Shown in pieces: positions 12,101-24,600 of a stretch of DNA of 64,000 nucleotides (its first letter is position 1; each line of letters begins with the position of its first letter). The stretch is from Cladorrhinum sp. PSN259 (lineage: Eukaryota > Ascomycota > Sordariomycetes > Sordariales > Podosporaceae): NCBI GenBank assembly GCA_033725935.1, contig MU867106.1:186001-250000 (forward strand), read 5' to 3'. A program made the position numbers and the translations under genes. The notes below the pieces were generated by a model. It saw only the letters and a program-made list of their open reading frames with translations. It was not told where the DNA came from and searched no databases.

Positions 12101-15100
12101 GCAACAGTACGATATCAGGCCATGCCGCATTCGCTTTCTAATAATTCGCCTGCCAGATCTCAGACATCCTGTTTCGGTGGGGCTAGATACGACGAGTTTG
12201 GCCAGTCAAGGTTATTGCCTTCGGACGAAGGCCCGAAATGGATATGGGAGGGACGCATGGCCCGTGACACGTCAAACCATACCGACCGACGGAAGAAATT
12301 CGTATTTGCTGGCTGGCCTTCATGGAGATGACGATGCTGCCTCTCGACCGACAAACGCAAATCCAAACCTCGCCGATCGTTCGACCAAGAGAGGCCGGGT
12401 TCTCCGGGCAGTATCCTCACCAGGTGAAACGTCGTGGGCCTTCCCGAAGTTGGTCGTTTTAGCTTCTTGGTCTAAGGCTAAGCATAACCAGAGTGCCGGG
12501 AATTCGTCAGCGGTGCAAGCGCGATGCTGCCGGTTTCCGTGGTTCTGGTCTCCCGAATGCAGATTTCCGTGGATGAATCTATTTCAGACCAAACGGATAG
12601 CGGTATTTCACGGCGAACTACATGCCATCCCATCACAAACGCCTTCATCCGATGATGGGGACGAGGCGGGAAAATTTCCAAGTCTCCGCCGTTCGTGCTG
12701 AGCCAGTCCCTCGACACGTTTGTAACCGACTGCGACGTAGTATAGCCTACGAAATTTCGCCATGCGAGTGCTGCCTCAGCCAGAGGGCACGGCTTATTTG
12801 GTTACCACGATCTGTGAAACCATTACCTCTTGCAGGTTGCGAGTAACGTTGACCTTTCGGTTGTCAGCAGTAACTTACGGAGAACGGTAGACAACGGTAC
12901 ACCTCGTTTCGTTTACTTTCTTGGCCGGATCACGGAGGTCGAACAGCCCGACGCTCATCTCCCATCGTCGGACCGTTTTCAAGCTGCTCCCCCGAGGAGG
13001 TTTTCACCTTGGCAGCACACCATGACTCCTAGTTGAAGGATCGTCCGCTTCTTGCAGGCGCACAGGAGCCCTTTTCGGCGCCGAAGTAGCCGATTTTGAC
13101 AAGCAAGCCAGCAAACGCCCCCAACGGTCTCGATACAGCCGCGCTCTCCTCTGCGGACAGCTTGTCAAATATTCACGCACAAGAAGTGGCACGATTCACA
13201 TGACGGCCCACCATCATCAAGACAAACCACGCGGATGTCACTCTTGCTCGCCATGGATTGGGGTTCTAAAACCGTCAGCCCTGAAGGAAAAGGGGGCGGT
13301 CACAGAGACAAATCTTTTTTTTGTTTTCGTTGGTTCAATAATGGACCTGCCTCTTTCGGACCAAGGGGGCGTTTGCATCTCCTCTTTTCCTCGTCCTCCT
13401 CATTCGACGTTGTTTTTGTCATGGTCTCTTGGCGCTCTTCAATCTCTTGGCGTCTCGCAGCTCTCACACACTCCTGGGAGTGGTTGTAAGAAAAACCGGG
13501 GTGTAATGGCGTCCCAGATCACCGACCAGGATTTGGTTCCCCTTCGGGCAAGGTACATCCTGTTGTCTCCGATCTTAGCTTCTCAGATTCTTACCCTGGC
13601 GTGGTGCCAGCTGCTTGGCGTTGGTCTCGTTCGGATGGCGTCAAAATCTCGTGGTGAGTGCGCGCTGGGATATGCGATCAGCCGCATCATCCGGAGGGGC
13701 CTTTTTCTTCCCCCATTTCTTCCCTTGATTCCGCTCTGCTAATGTTAGGGTACATATACGAGACTCCACCTCATACTTATCGCAATTAAAGAGCGGGTGT
13801 CTGTCTGGTCCAGGCCCGATCAGCTCGGTGAACACAATCTGCTCGCGTCACGGCCGCTGCCGATCCCTTCCGCGAGGCGGTCTGAGACGATCTCAACGGG
13901 CGGCCCGTGTTGTCAGACAATTTCCCTTTTTTGCGCCGGCGACGGCAAGATATCTCATTCGACCATCCGGCGCGGTGATGAGACTTTGATGGTCTCTCCT
14001 TTTTACAATGCCTTGAAATCGCATCTTGCATTTCTCCATGATTCCTCCCACTTCCGCATCTGTGGAGGCAGTCCAGTGGCGTGCGCTAGTGAATGCTTCC
14101 CCATACACTGCGTAGCATCTCAAAGCTGTCTCCTCTTACCCCCCACTCCAAATGCAGTCAACTCTTTTTTTAACGCCCGCACGCGCGCAAGCTGCATGAG
14201 TTTTGGTCTCCCCGATAGATGGATGGCGTCGGCGGCGGGACTGGTGAGATGTGAGGAGATGTTTCCCAGACCCCCCTTGTCGCGTAGATTTTGACACGTC
14301 CACTAGTGCGGCATGGGGTTCGGGTTTGGTTTTCGGTTCATTTTGGTGGCTGTTTCTTTTTGAATCATTTGTCATTTCCTCTTTGGGTTCTTGCCTGTGG
14401 CTCCTTTCGGTCGCGGCCCCGATCTGGTCTTTGGTCTAGCCAGACAAGCCCCCTTTTCAGCGATCACTCGCAAACATACCTATGGCAAGTACAATATACT
14501 GATTCGAATTGATATCAACAAACAATTCATTTCATCTTTTGCATCTTGAAGATGTTCATATACCCCTTTCCAGAGAAACGTCATTAAAGCCATGGAAAGC
14601 TGTTGGGTTACTTTTCAGCTCGGCCAGGGCCGGGGGTCGCGTAGTTGCGCCCATTTCAGCTAACTCGAAGCCAAGACTAACCAATATACCAATCCGTTCC
14701 GTCAGCCCTTTTTCGCGTCGGTCCAGCGGTTGGAGGAGTGGAGAGGCAGCAAGTCACAGGCCATCTCACGTGCAATGCATCAAATCACTTTGTTGATAGC
14801 GACTGCATACACGATGCTGCTGGTTGAATGATGTGGCCATACATTAGGAAGGGAGGGAGACAAGAAAAAAAGTAAAGGGAAACGGCCCGTTTTTTTATCA
14901 AATACGCAAGCACGTACATATTGGCCGATCAATTTGTTGTCGATCTCTTTCTTACACTGGTTGTTCTTCTTCTCCATTCCCATTGCTTCCTGTTCACTTG
15001 CTTGGCCTCACCGTGAGTGGGCGTGAACGGCTTGGCATCTCTCCCAGTTCTGGCCCCCTTTCCTCATTTGGGAATGGGCCACGCCCACCACCCCTCCCTG

Positions 15101-16900
15101 GTCAATGATCTACCGGGCTGCAGTTGTGATGGGTTGAGGTACCGGTACATTGTCCCAGTGACAACAACAGCAACCAGGGGTGAGTGAAAAACTTTTGCAG
15201 TCTGAGTTGCTTTTTGCGGTCGGAGCCTAAAATACCCGCGTCATTACGAGAGTTGACAGATCTGAAAAAAAAAAAGCAGGAAAATATGCCAGGGCCCAAA
15301 CTTTTGTGGCTTGGAAATGCCGCGCCGCTCCTGACAACTCATCGTGCCTGACAGGCGAGATAGGTGAGGCGATGAGAGCTAACCGGTCTGTTGGGAATAA
15401 ACGCCACGACAGGTTTTTGTTGTCTGGGCCCGACCTTGTTTTCCCGTGGGGGACGAAAAAGTCGTGATGGAGAAAAATACGATTCACCAAGCGAACGATA
15501 CAACAGATCGATGACTCGTCATGGTGTCGTACTCATCACATCAGCCCGACTTCTTTCGGACTCGGACCTGTCCACGTCTTCTACACTACGATCAGCATAC
15601 GTACACGGTCTATCACTGAATATTCCAGAGGTCATCATCATCCATTATCATCTGCCATCTTGACCTGCTCGGAGAAAAGTCTGACACAACAAAACGGTCA
15701 TAGATCGCGACATTCTACCCTCGAGACATTGCGGGGGTAAATAATCCCGAAAAAATCACCAAACCGAGTAGGTAATAAACTGAAATTAGGGGGTGTGTGT
15801 GCAACGGAATAGTCCACTACTTAATCCCTCATCTCTCTCTCTCTCATACACACATACACACACACATCCCTATGTACGTGCGGCGGGGACATTTTTTAAT
15901 TGTAAAAAGAGTCCGGCCGAGCCATTTGCGCTGCAGCGTTTCTGAACGACGATCTTTCTTGATCCGCACCAGTCCGTGCCTCCCGTCGCTCTGGTCCGCC
16001 TTGCTGGTGTATTTGCCAAGCTTCGGAGGATTGTAACGCATTTCTCCTTCCCGCTGTGAGACAAGTTCCATCTCTGGGCCTCAGGCCCTACCGGTGGGCT
16101 TGGTGGGCTAGTGTAGTATAGATTAGGCAGGGAAGGATCGGCTCTGCGACTTTGTGGATCTCCCTCCCCTGGTGTCGGTGCTTGTTAGTGCAGGTATTGG
16201 TGGGTCATACGGTCAGGCGGTTCACTGGGAGTGGGATGATGGGGAAGGAGAGCGGGTAGACACGGGGGGCAGAGTATGGGGAAGGAGGGAGGAGATGGTC
16301 AGATGCTTATTATTGAGGAGGCAGGACTGCTGGCTGTGTGCCCTTCCTGCCTTAAGGAGAATAAGCAGGGCCTATCAAGGGAAATCTCTGTGCTGGGCAT
16401 GGCTCCCTCTGATGAACACTGGCGTTAACGGGGGGAGGATTCAGGATACCCACCCGTACATACCCGTTTGCCCGCCCTGCCGTTTGAGGCCTACCTTCAA
16501 CCTCCTTGCCCACCTGGCACCCTCTATTTCTGCTTTTGTCTCTCCACTATGTGCGCAATGCCAGACAAATTTACTAACGGCTTGGATGTGTTTGTCCGAT
16601 ATGTCTCTGAAAAGAAAAGCATCCGGAGCCAATAAAATGCGGAAAGGCGGTTATCCGCAGAATGGTTCGTCCGTCTCTTGTGTGCGTCTGAGTCCTCCGA
16701 TCTTGGATTGTCTTCCGATGACGCCGAGCCCGTCTTTTCCTCTGCCTGGAGGGTTCGTTAGTCTTAAATGGGCTGTTTGATGACGGCCAGAAAGAGCAAG
16801 AGGGAAAAAAGGAGAAGGTCGGTAAGCCCCTCACATGCATGAGATAGCAGCACAGTCTGATTTGCAAGGAAAAGCTCACACGCTCTCCAGTGGCGAAATA
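6182..16900. other. Large gene desert upstream of medA
   Basis: No frame in these 10.7 kb shows a recognisable domain, a coding-like run with plausible splice partners, or a transposon protein. The longest open frames (about 200 codons, at 6994-7581, 8578-9213, 12096-12701 and 16154-16780) have mixed, domain-free composition and look like chance frames in GC-balanced DNA. There is a T tract at about 8947-8962 and a CT/CA microsatellite near 15833-15868. Long upstream regions are common for fungal developmental regulators, so this may be the medA promoter and leader. Undetected non-coding RNAs are possible. Confidence 0.45.
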
Positions 16901-18144
16901 ATCATCTGACCAGTCAACTGCCAATTACCGCCAACGTAGAAGTAGCAGTGAGTTGTCATATTTTTGCTGCAGACCGCTCGTTTTAAGGCAAGCCATCACG
17001 GATTCAAAGGCTTCCATGTAGCTGAAAAAAGATGCATTGGAACTCAAACAATTTCTTACCTCGAGGAGTTTTTACTTGGATACCTTGCTCCAACGTAGTT
17101 GAATGTGCTACGTTACATGATAAACCGTGAATGTAAACATGCTGTTTGCTGTTGTCAGTGAGAATTGCCGGGCAGTGTGTCGGGCCCTATCAGATTATAC
17201 CTACCTATTGTCAGTTTTGATGTGTGTGAGAGAGCAAAAACTGAGAACTGACACGCTACGGTTGCCCCAATATTCACCGACATGATAGGGTGCCTTGCAT
17301 TCTTCTGCCGTAACACCGCCCTTCATTGATAGTGTTTTCAACACTTCTGATTACTCACTGAGAGGAAGGAATTACCCCCTTCCCATCCCCAGACGTAATT
17401 ATCCAGCATGTTGGCTGTATCACATAATTCACATTGCTGGTGTTTCCTGTGTCCAGAATCACGGAGGGTTATGATCCAGCTTCTGGCCAGTATTGTGGTC
17501 TATTGAAGGGTATCTATCTTTTAGGCAGTTATCCGGTCAGAGCCAGTGATGTTGTAAAAAGAGTGGATATGATATTTGAGAAATCACAGCAAGTTGAACC
17601 ATTGTAGAAAGGGGCAAATATATGAAACCAAAACATAGTCTGCGGTTTTTTTGACTGAATGAGCATTGAGATACCACTCCTATTCCCGAGTGAATGATAC
17701 TTCTTGATAGGTGCTTTGTATCAGCCGCATTCTCCATGACTGGCTTTTTTGTTCAAAATCTACGAGAAGCTCTACAAAACCGAAATACAGAATAAGGCAG
17801 TATGAAGTTCAAACTCACTTAACATAAACACGAGACAGTAACTTGACTTACCCGGCAAACATCAAAATTTATATTTTGTCATCATGACCAATCTTCTTGT
17901 TACACACATTCACACTTAGCTTTAGCCACACTAATCACTTAAACCAAACTCATGACTCAATGCATCGGTATCTAAGTAAAACCTTAAATATCTGCGACAA
18001 AAACTGTTAACTTGAGCATTTCGGCTGGATTTCCAGATCCCTGGATAGCAGAGATAAACTGAATACAAAAAGACATTTCTTAGACTACATGTATTTGGTA
18101 AAAGTAAAATACCGGAGAGATTTAAGTTTTATTAGAGTTTAAGA

Positions 18145-18228
18145 ATGGACGAAAGCGTTGAAAAATTATCTGATTCGGATGACGACGAAGATAAAAGAGG
18201 AGGAGGCGGATACCAAAAACTGGGATAA
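18145..18228 (+). CDS. Very short acidic reading frame, possible relic exon
   Basis: A 27-codon frame starts with ATG at 18145 and ends in TAA. It encodes a cluster of Asp/Glu (SDSDDDEDK) followed by a Gly run (RGGGG). It ends just before the AT microsatellite. The composition is more protein-like than the surrounding AT-rich DNA, but the length is too small to claim a gene. It could be a leftover exon or gag-like tail, or chance. Confidence 0.12.
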   Translation: MDESVEKLSDSDDDEDKRGGGGYQKLG

Positions 18229-18232
18229 GATG

Positions 18233-18254
18233 ATATATATATATATATATATAT
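18233..18254. repeat. (AT)11 microsatellite
   Basis: Eleven uninterrupted AT units, followed by T4 and an A-rich run. It sits in the AT-rich desert between medA and fta1. Confidence 0.8.
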
Positions 18255-18731
18255 TTTAAAAAAAATACCTATATAGTTTTCTCTTATTAAATTTCTGTCT
18301 GGATTTTGTATATCAAGTGAGGGTGAGCCGTCTTCACCTTATCAGAAATTTTGACCGAAATCGCCAAAAAAAAAGCCGAAATCTCGATGAAAGGAGTGAG
18401 TTTCTTTTCCACAGCCTTTTCCTCGACGAACTCTCCACGCATTTCTAATTAATCAAATACTCTTTTCAGTGGTATGATCGGGGGGGAAGTTTGTTGACGT
18501 CTACCTTGGGTCATTCTGCAAAAGTTTGGTAGAGAGTAATGTCTGCTGTAGCACTTAGGTTCTCGAATACCATTGACTGCATCTTTGCCGAATTCGGCCG
18601 AAGATCTAAAGTTAAGAGGTAGGTGTTGCTCTCCTTTGGAAAACCACGCTAAACCCTCCCTGCGGCAAATCTTGGAATAAATATCAACCCCCCCTGAATC
18701 TATCCCAAGGAAGAGCAACTCCCCAGATGGG

Positions 18732-19004
18732 ATGGAGAAACTCGCAAACGAGGTTAACAAGATCCGGATCACCCTCGTCAACAAGTCCCAAAAGGAAGCT
18801 CGTGAGCGCGCCACGAACAATACCGCTCGAGAGTCTCGCGGTTCTCCTCGGGCCACCGACACAGGATTTTCAAGTAGTGTGCCATCAACTCCAGTCCCCA
18901 CAGCCACTGGGAAGCAACATATGGCGACACCAATCCCCAAGGTCAATGACCATTCCGCCCCAAACAACAAAAATTACTTCCAAGTAACAGCGACCGCTGA
19001 ATGA
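18732..19004 (+). CDS. Hypothetical 90-residue frame with coding-like codon use
   Basis: The frame starts with ATG at 18732 and ends with TGA at 19004. Its first half is a charged, helix-prone stretch (LANEVNKIRITLVNKSQKEA) and the second half is Ser/Thr/Pro-rich (STPVPTATGK). Third positions in the first 40 codons favour C and G, unlike the AT-rich surroundings, and the frame stays open a further 17 codons upstream of the ATG. It resembles the nucleocapsid-side polyproteins of retroelements only in general style. I do not recognise a family. It may be a fragment of a decayed gene or element, or a small genuine gene. Confidence 0.25.
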   Translation: MEKLANEVNKIRITLVNKSQKEARERATNNTARESRGSPRATDTGFSSSVPSTPVPTATGKQHMATPIPKVNDHSAPNNKNYFQVTATAE

Positions 19005-19506
19005 ACAGTTAGACTTCACCTAACGATTCCAACCAAGACCATCCCCGTCTTTTTACTCAAAGTCAACAAACGCTACCGGAGACAAAACAAAAATATTTCC
19101 CGTCTCATTCTACGTTAGTTCCCGTATGGGAATCAAATCAACCTCGACATCATTGAGGTGAGGTTAGGGATATTGGCTGACCATACAAATTCCCATGATT
19201 TGAAATTGTAGTCTTAAAAGGTTTCATCCAGATTAGATATTAGGTAACATGGGCTAGGATTACTGGCTGATAGTGACATGAATTGATGGACGGCTGTGCA
19301 TCGTTCGTTAAGCGTGTTTGATACTTGGTAACGAGATATGTTGTCGGGGACTGAGCGAGTGTTATCACACCAAGGACCGGTCATAGTCAGCACTCAGAAG
19401 TGTATTTGATTTGCAATACCATTGACGACAAAATAAACTCAGCTAAACAAAAAGGGTATCATTCATAATAGTCTCAAACGCCGTCCAAAAAAAGAACCTA
19501 CACATC

Positions 19507-20949
19507 TCACCCAACACTCTGAACCTCCGCCTTGCCAATAATCTCCCGCAACAACTCCCAAGCAGCCCGTTTCTGTCCCTCTCCCGTCGGCTTAAAGATC
19601 TTCAACCTCCCCTCGGCAATGACAAACCCCCCACAAGCAATCTTGACAACCCTAACAGCAGGGTGAAACAGATCGATCGCCGTGTGTTCCCTCAAGTACC
19701 GTCCCAAAGCCTCAGTAAACGGTTGTTGTCTCTCTGCTTCACCATCGTCATCCTCCAACCTCCTCCACTCCCATCCTTCCTCCCTCAACCTCCCCGCCAG
19801 CTCTCTCCTCCTCTGCAAGTCCCCTTCCCATCCTCCACCGCCACTCCCAACCCCACCGGTCTTGCCCTGAGCAGCAGCTATCCTCTTCCCAGCCTTCTCA
19901 AATTTTCTCAGCTCTGTACCAGGAATGATGACGTCGATAGTCTTGATTCCCAATCCTCCAACAGGTGCCTTCCCTTGTCTCCCCCCTCCTCCTTCTTCCT
20001 CCTCTCCCTCCTCTTGTTCTTTCTCTTCCCGTGCTGCTGAAGCCAAAACAGAAGCATTAAACCCCAAAGTAACCACAACATCCTTCGCCAGTCCAGAACC
20101 ACCACCCGGCAGCACCCCAGCCCTCCGAATCCATCCCTCCCAGCAGTTGGTAATACTCCTCGTGCCCAATCTCATGCTACTAACCCTGCAGTCAAAGCTC
20201 GCGGCCAAGAAATCCGCCACCACAGATTTAAGCGGCGCAGGCATCCTCAACAGCAACAGCGGCAGCCTCGTCACCTTTTGCTCTTCTCCCTCTTCATCAT
20301 CATCAACATCCATGACATCATCCCCAACGCTAAACCTCGTATCCCTCTTCTTCCCATCTTTTTTACTACTTCTCAAAAAAGGCAACAAAATCCCAGTCCC
20401 CTCGGCATTCTCATACCTCATTTTTATCACCACACATTTTTTTCCCCCTTCATAATCATCATCACTCCCACCTTCCTCATTATATCCCTCCTCTTCCTCT
20501 ATTCCAACTACTTCCCCCAGACTGACCAACCTCACTTCCACACCCTCCAGCGCACCCGCTTTACTCATCCCGTTTCCACTCCCATCTTCATTTGTGGCAC
20601 CAACCCCCAGTATCTCAATACCCCTGACCACGTCCCCGACGAGCTTATCCCTCAACCTCTGCGCGAGAACCTGCAGCTTCGCACCGTCGCTCAGTTCTTC
20701 CAGCGAAGCACGCAAAGGCGAAACGCGATGGCACGAAAAAGTAGTTCCGTAGAATGGTACCCCCGAGTTTGGGCCAGACGTGGACGCCGCTGTCGAGGTT
20801 GTTGAAAGGAGGGAGGTGTCTTGCGTTTGGTTTCGGGTTCCGTCTTCTTCTTCTTCTTCCTCCTGTACTTCACGGCGGTCGGTTCGACGAGGAGAGCGGG
20901 GGGAGGAAGCTTGCGAGGGTCGCGATGGCGGGGGCCGACGTCGTGGCAT
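19507..20949 (-). CDS. fta1: Kinetochore complex Sim4 subunit Fta1 (CENP-L homologue)
   Basis: An intron-less frame of 480 residues. After a basic, Pro/Ser-rich N-terminus with a Glu run (about residues 1-60) comes the family signature around residues 66-125, FYGTTFSCHRVSPL then LAQRLRDKLVGDVVRGIEI. The C-terminus carries the expected conserved strand block with ACGGFVIAEGRLKIFKP. Fta1 of fission yeast and vertebrate CENP-L belong to the inner kinetochore (CCAN/Sim4) and help anchor the kinetochore at centromeric chromatin. The middle contains several acidic low-complexity insertions (EEEEGYNEE, DVDDDEEGEE, and an E/G-rich stretch) that are likely species-specific loops. A perfect ACGCGT lies 98 bp upstream of the start. 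The assignment rests on the N- and C-terminal motifs. Confidence 0.78.
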   Translation of the reverse strand: MPRRRPPPSRPSQASSPRSPRRTDRREVQEEEEEEDGTRNQTQDTSLLSTTSTAASTSGPNSGVPFYGTTFSCHRVSPLRASLEELSDGAKLQVLAQRLRDKLVGDVVRGIEILGVGATNEDGSGNGMSKAGALEGVEVRLVSLGEVVGIEEEEGYNEEGGSDDDYEGGKKCVVIKMRYENAEGTGILLPFLRSSKKDGKKRDTRFSVGDDVMDVDDDEEGEEQKVTRLPLLLLRMPAPLKSVVADFLAASFDCRVSSMRLGTRSITNCWEGWIRRAGVLPGGGSGLAKDVVVTLGFNASVLASAAREEKEQEEGEEEEGGGGRQGKAPVGGLGIKTIDVIIPGTELRKFEKAGKRIAAAQGKTGGVGSGGGGWEGDLQRRRELAGRLREEGWEWRRLEDDDGEAERQQPFTEALGRYLREHTAIDLFHPAVRVVKIACGGFVIAEGRLKIFKPTGEGQKRAAWELLREIIGKAEVQSVG

Positions 20950-21680
20950 CTTTTAGTAAAATGGGAAGAAAGTTATGTGGCCAGGTATCGAACAGATATC
21001 GCGGCGGGGTTCCCGTCGGTTCGCGAGAGGTGGAAAAAAGATATCGACGCGTCAGGTTTTGGATGGGTAGTTGGAATTGGAAGGATTTTATTGGTACACT
21101 AGCTGCACGAAAGGATGTGGCGCGTAAATACTAAAAAAAATAAAAAAAAACTCGCGACGAAACTGTTGGTCCAAGGAATCGAGGTTTCGGCTGATGGCAC
21201 GTTTGGAGTCTGGCTTCAGTACGGAGTATACAGTGATTTAATTGCTCAAACCCCCTGCCATAAAAGGCGCTCGTTGTCTCGCATTTAACCCTAACCCTTG
21301 CTATCGTACACCATTTTTTTTTTTTTACAGAATCCGTAAACAAACAGCATCAAAAATACATGCAAATCACTTTCATTGTTACTTGTGGGAAACAAACCAA
21401 AACTATAAAAAAAAACTTCAAACTCCAAAACAACTCCAAAAACTCCAAAAAAAACCCTTCCCCCCCCCCCCCCCAAAAAAAAAAAGGCAATCTATAAAGA
21501 AATCCAATTCTAAGAGATAATGCCATAATACTGGCAGCATGGACTGATAACAATCTGAGCAATTCAAACAGTAGTAGCAAAGGGCGGGTGTGTGCAAAGG
21601 GGCATGGGCGTAGCTCATCAACACAAGCCGATGACGGAATCCTCTCCTCCTTTTTTGTCTTGTATTGTCAACAGCTTCTG
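20950..21680. other. fta1 promoter and transporter 3' flank
   Basis: No gene is seen. The 200 bp next to 20949 should hold the fta1 promoter. Homopolymer tracts (a T run near 21314-21326, then C14 and A runs near 21463-21484) fill the middle. The last part is probably the 3' untranslated region of the sugar transporter. Confidence 0.5.
21047..21052. promoter_or_regulatory. MCB-like element (ACGCGT) upstream of fta1
   Basis: The palindrome ACGCGT, the MluI cell-cycle box bound by MBF in yeasts, lies 98 bp before the fta1 start codon. By chance about 16 copies of any 6-bp palindrome are expected in 64 kb, and others occur at 3119, 32072, 37244 and 42628, so position is the only argument for function. 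Confidence 0.3.
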
Positions 21681-24600
21681 TCAGTCCCTACCACGACAAG
21701 TCTTTGGAGAAATCGACTCCACATCATCGGTATCCTGCGGCGCGGTACTGGAAGGACGAGAAAACGAATCCATATTAAAATCAACTTGAACAGTCGGAAC
21801 ACCTCGATGACCGTTCTTGTCCTCAAGTTTTTTCTCTTGCTCTTGAGGCGAACGACGGTACGGCGGAGGTCCGTCAGCCGACGAAACAGCAGTCGCACCA
21901 GACATGCCCGAATCAACACTTGCACCTTGCTTCTTCACGAACTCCTCACTCCCTAAACCTCCCGAGCCCGATGACTTCCTACGGTTCTCATTACTCATAC
22001 TCTCACAAACACTATTCCAGGCCCTAGCTTCCACCGCCCAAGTCCCGCTCTCCATGTGCCGGTGCTTGATCTTCCTCGCTCCAAAGTCAAGATTGAAGGC
22101 AACCTCTTCCAAGGTCCGCCCACTCGTTTCAGGAACGAAGTAGAAAACAAACACGAACGCCGCCACCGAGCTCCCGCTCCATATCAGGAAAACCCACATT
22201 CCCAGGTTCCCGTGCGCCTGATCAACCATCAAGGGAGTGATGAAACACACCACACTATTAAACAGCCAATTGGTGGCGGCCGAAATCCCAATCGCCCTCG
22301 CCCTGATATGCATTGGGAAGATCTCTCCCAGCAAGGACCAAGCACCAGGACCCCAAGTCGTCGCATAACTGAAAATATAAAGACCAATGGCAGTCATTGT
22401 CGTGGCCATAAACCAAGAGGGAACTTGGTGCGGCCTTTCAAGGCTGCCGTTGGGCCCCGTTTTCCAGTTATTCTGGCTTAGCGTCCAAAAGACGTCTAAC
22501 AGCCCGACCGTCAACTGGCACAGTCCCATCGCTGCCGCACCACCCATTAGTAGCATACGCCGTCGAGCAGCAGGGACGATGACGAACGACACCAGAGTTG
22601 AGACGACATTGACTGCCCCCAGTCCGGCGGCAAGAACAAATGGGTTACTGAACCCTTGCTGCTTGAACAACGTAGCGCCGAAATAAAACACAAAATTGAC
22701 ACCAGTCAACTGCTGGAACATCATCAACGCCGCGCCGAAAAGTGTTCTCTTGGCGTTGCACGATGTTAGACTCCACGGACCCTCCAAACACAACTTCCAG
22801 CTGCGGCAGTACCTTGAAACGGTGAAATTCTGTTCTGCTTCCTCGTGCGTGACGTTCCCGTCCCCGGAATAATGTTGGCGCCCTTCCTCGATTTCTTTCA
22901 TTTCCGCTTCCACGCCCGGGTCCGTTTCCCACTCCTTTGGGTTTCCGCCGGGCATGGGGACTCTCCTCAATCTCATGACGGCAATTTTGGCGCGGTTGAC
23001 TCTTCCGACCTTGACGTACCACCTTGGGCTTTCAGGAAGCACATAAAGACCGACCATCAATCCCACTCCCCAGATGAACTGAAGACCGATGGGGATGCGG
23101 TAGGCTGCTGGACTCCAGAGTTTTCGGGTTGTCATGGTGACGCACGACGCGAGGAGGAGACCGAGTGTGATGCTGAATTGGAACATGACAATTACGTGGC
23201 CTCTGAGGTGGGCAGGCGAGATTTCGGTGAGGTAAACCACTGTGGTTGCGAGAGGTTAGCTCCATGGTGCTCCTTTTAATACCTACATGTCATGTTTGGT
23301 GTCTGACAGCGGAAGCCATGACGATCATCAAATGTCTTTTTCCCGATCATGTCGGTAATGCGGATTGGCCTCTGACACACAAAGGCCACACGTGAAGCAA
23401 AACCCCCAAAGCCAAACGGGCTCTGGACCAAGGGACCACAGACACCCAAAGCCGAAATAGCAGGAAGAATTGACCAAGAGAACACCCACATACGTACCAA
23501 TAACAACCGTAACGATCCCCACCGCCATGCCCGTCTCGAACCTCCCCCTCGTCAGGCTGTTCAAATGTTCGCTCGCCAGCTGATCAGCAACACCAGCAAG
23601 GAACAACGAAGTCCCAATGATCAACGTCACCCTCCTCCCAAGGTAATCCGCCAAATCACTGCCAGCCAAGGCACCCATCGCGGTACCAATACTCAACATG
23701 CCCACCACCAACAGCTTCTCCTTGGCAGGCAAGTGAAACCATCTAGGATTATGGTTCAGCTTCTCTGACATGCCTCCGACTGTCTCTTGCTGCTGCCTCG
23801 CCGAGAGAACCACCCGCAGCTTATGATGAAACTTCCGATGCTTCGGCGCGACATGCTCGGCAGCACGCTGGTGCGCCTGATGATGGTGCCCACCAAGCTT
23901 ATGAGTATGATGAGCGGTTATATTACACACCCAAAACGGCCTCACATTCTCGTCGAGTAGCAACCACTTAGGTTGGGCCGTGTCGGTCCATCCAAAAGCA
24001 GCCTGGATCTCCTCCTTGGTGTCGTGGTCGAGATGATCAAAGTCAAGATCGGATTCAGTGTAATTGAGCGCTTCATACAGACTGTTGACACTGATGGGAC
24101 CCAGAATGGCGACACCAGCACCGGTCTGCTGTCCCGAAGAAGAAACCCAAGATTCGTTCCGCGACATGATTGGCGTGCCGTCGAGATGAATGATCGGCTT
24201 GATGGAAGTAACCGTTTGCCAGTCTCTGGATCGTTGGTTGTATGCTCTTCTCCACCGCTCCCGTCAGCTCTGGTTTGCCTTTGCTAGATGCTCTAAACTT
24301 TTAAGCACAACTCTTCTTCGTTCAAGCCCGTGGCGAGAACATCGGCGCATCAACTTGAACCGCTGGGAGGAGGAAAACTTACAGCTGCATATTCTCAACA
24401 TAATCCATGGCCAGAACACCATTGATGTACCCGGTGTCGAAGCCAAACAACAAACCACCAAAGCCAGCCATGGCAAACACCCAGGCATACCTCCAGGGCA
24501 AACAGAAACCATCACCCTTCTCCTTCTCTTTGGTCTCGACAGGGTCGGTAGGGTCAGTAGGATCAGGCTCGGAATCGTCGAGGGCAATATCATCCTCGGC

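Larger units (their letters stand above)
16901..19506. other. AT-rich segment with decayed or relic sequence
   Basis: Base composition turns visibly AT-rich from about 16.9 kb; the line at 17761-17820, for example, has only about 37% G+C. It contains an (AT)11 tract at 18233-18254 and two short coding-like frames (18145-18228 and 18732-19004). The contrast with the flanking regions suggests either an old insertion, perhaps a mutated mobile element, or degenerated intergenic DNA. No terminal repeats or transposon enzyme could be identified by eye. Confidence 0.4.

Noticed and set aside
12096..12701. 201-codon plus frame in the desert
   Set aside because: No motif, high Arg/Ser/Pro mix typical of random frames, no neighbours to splice to.
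18449..18970. 173-codon minus frame opposite the 18732 frame
   Set aside because: Hydrophobic pieces arise from the antisense of the plus-strand coding-like segment; no domain.
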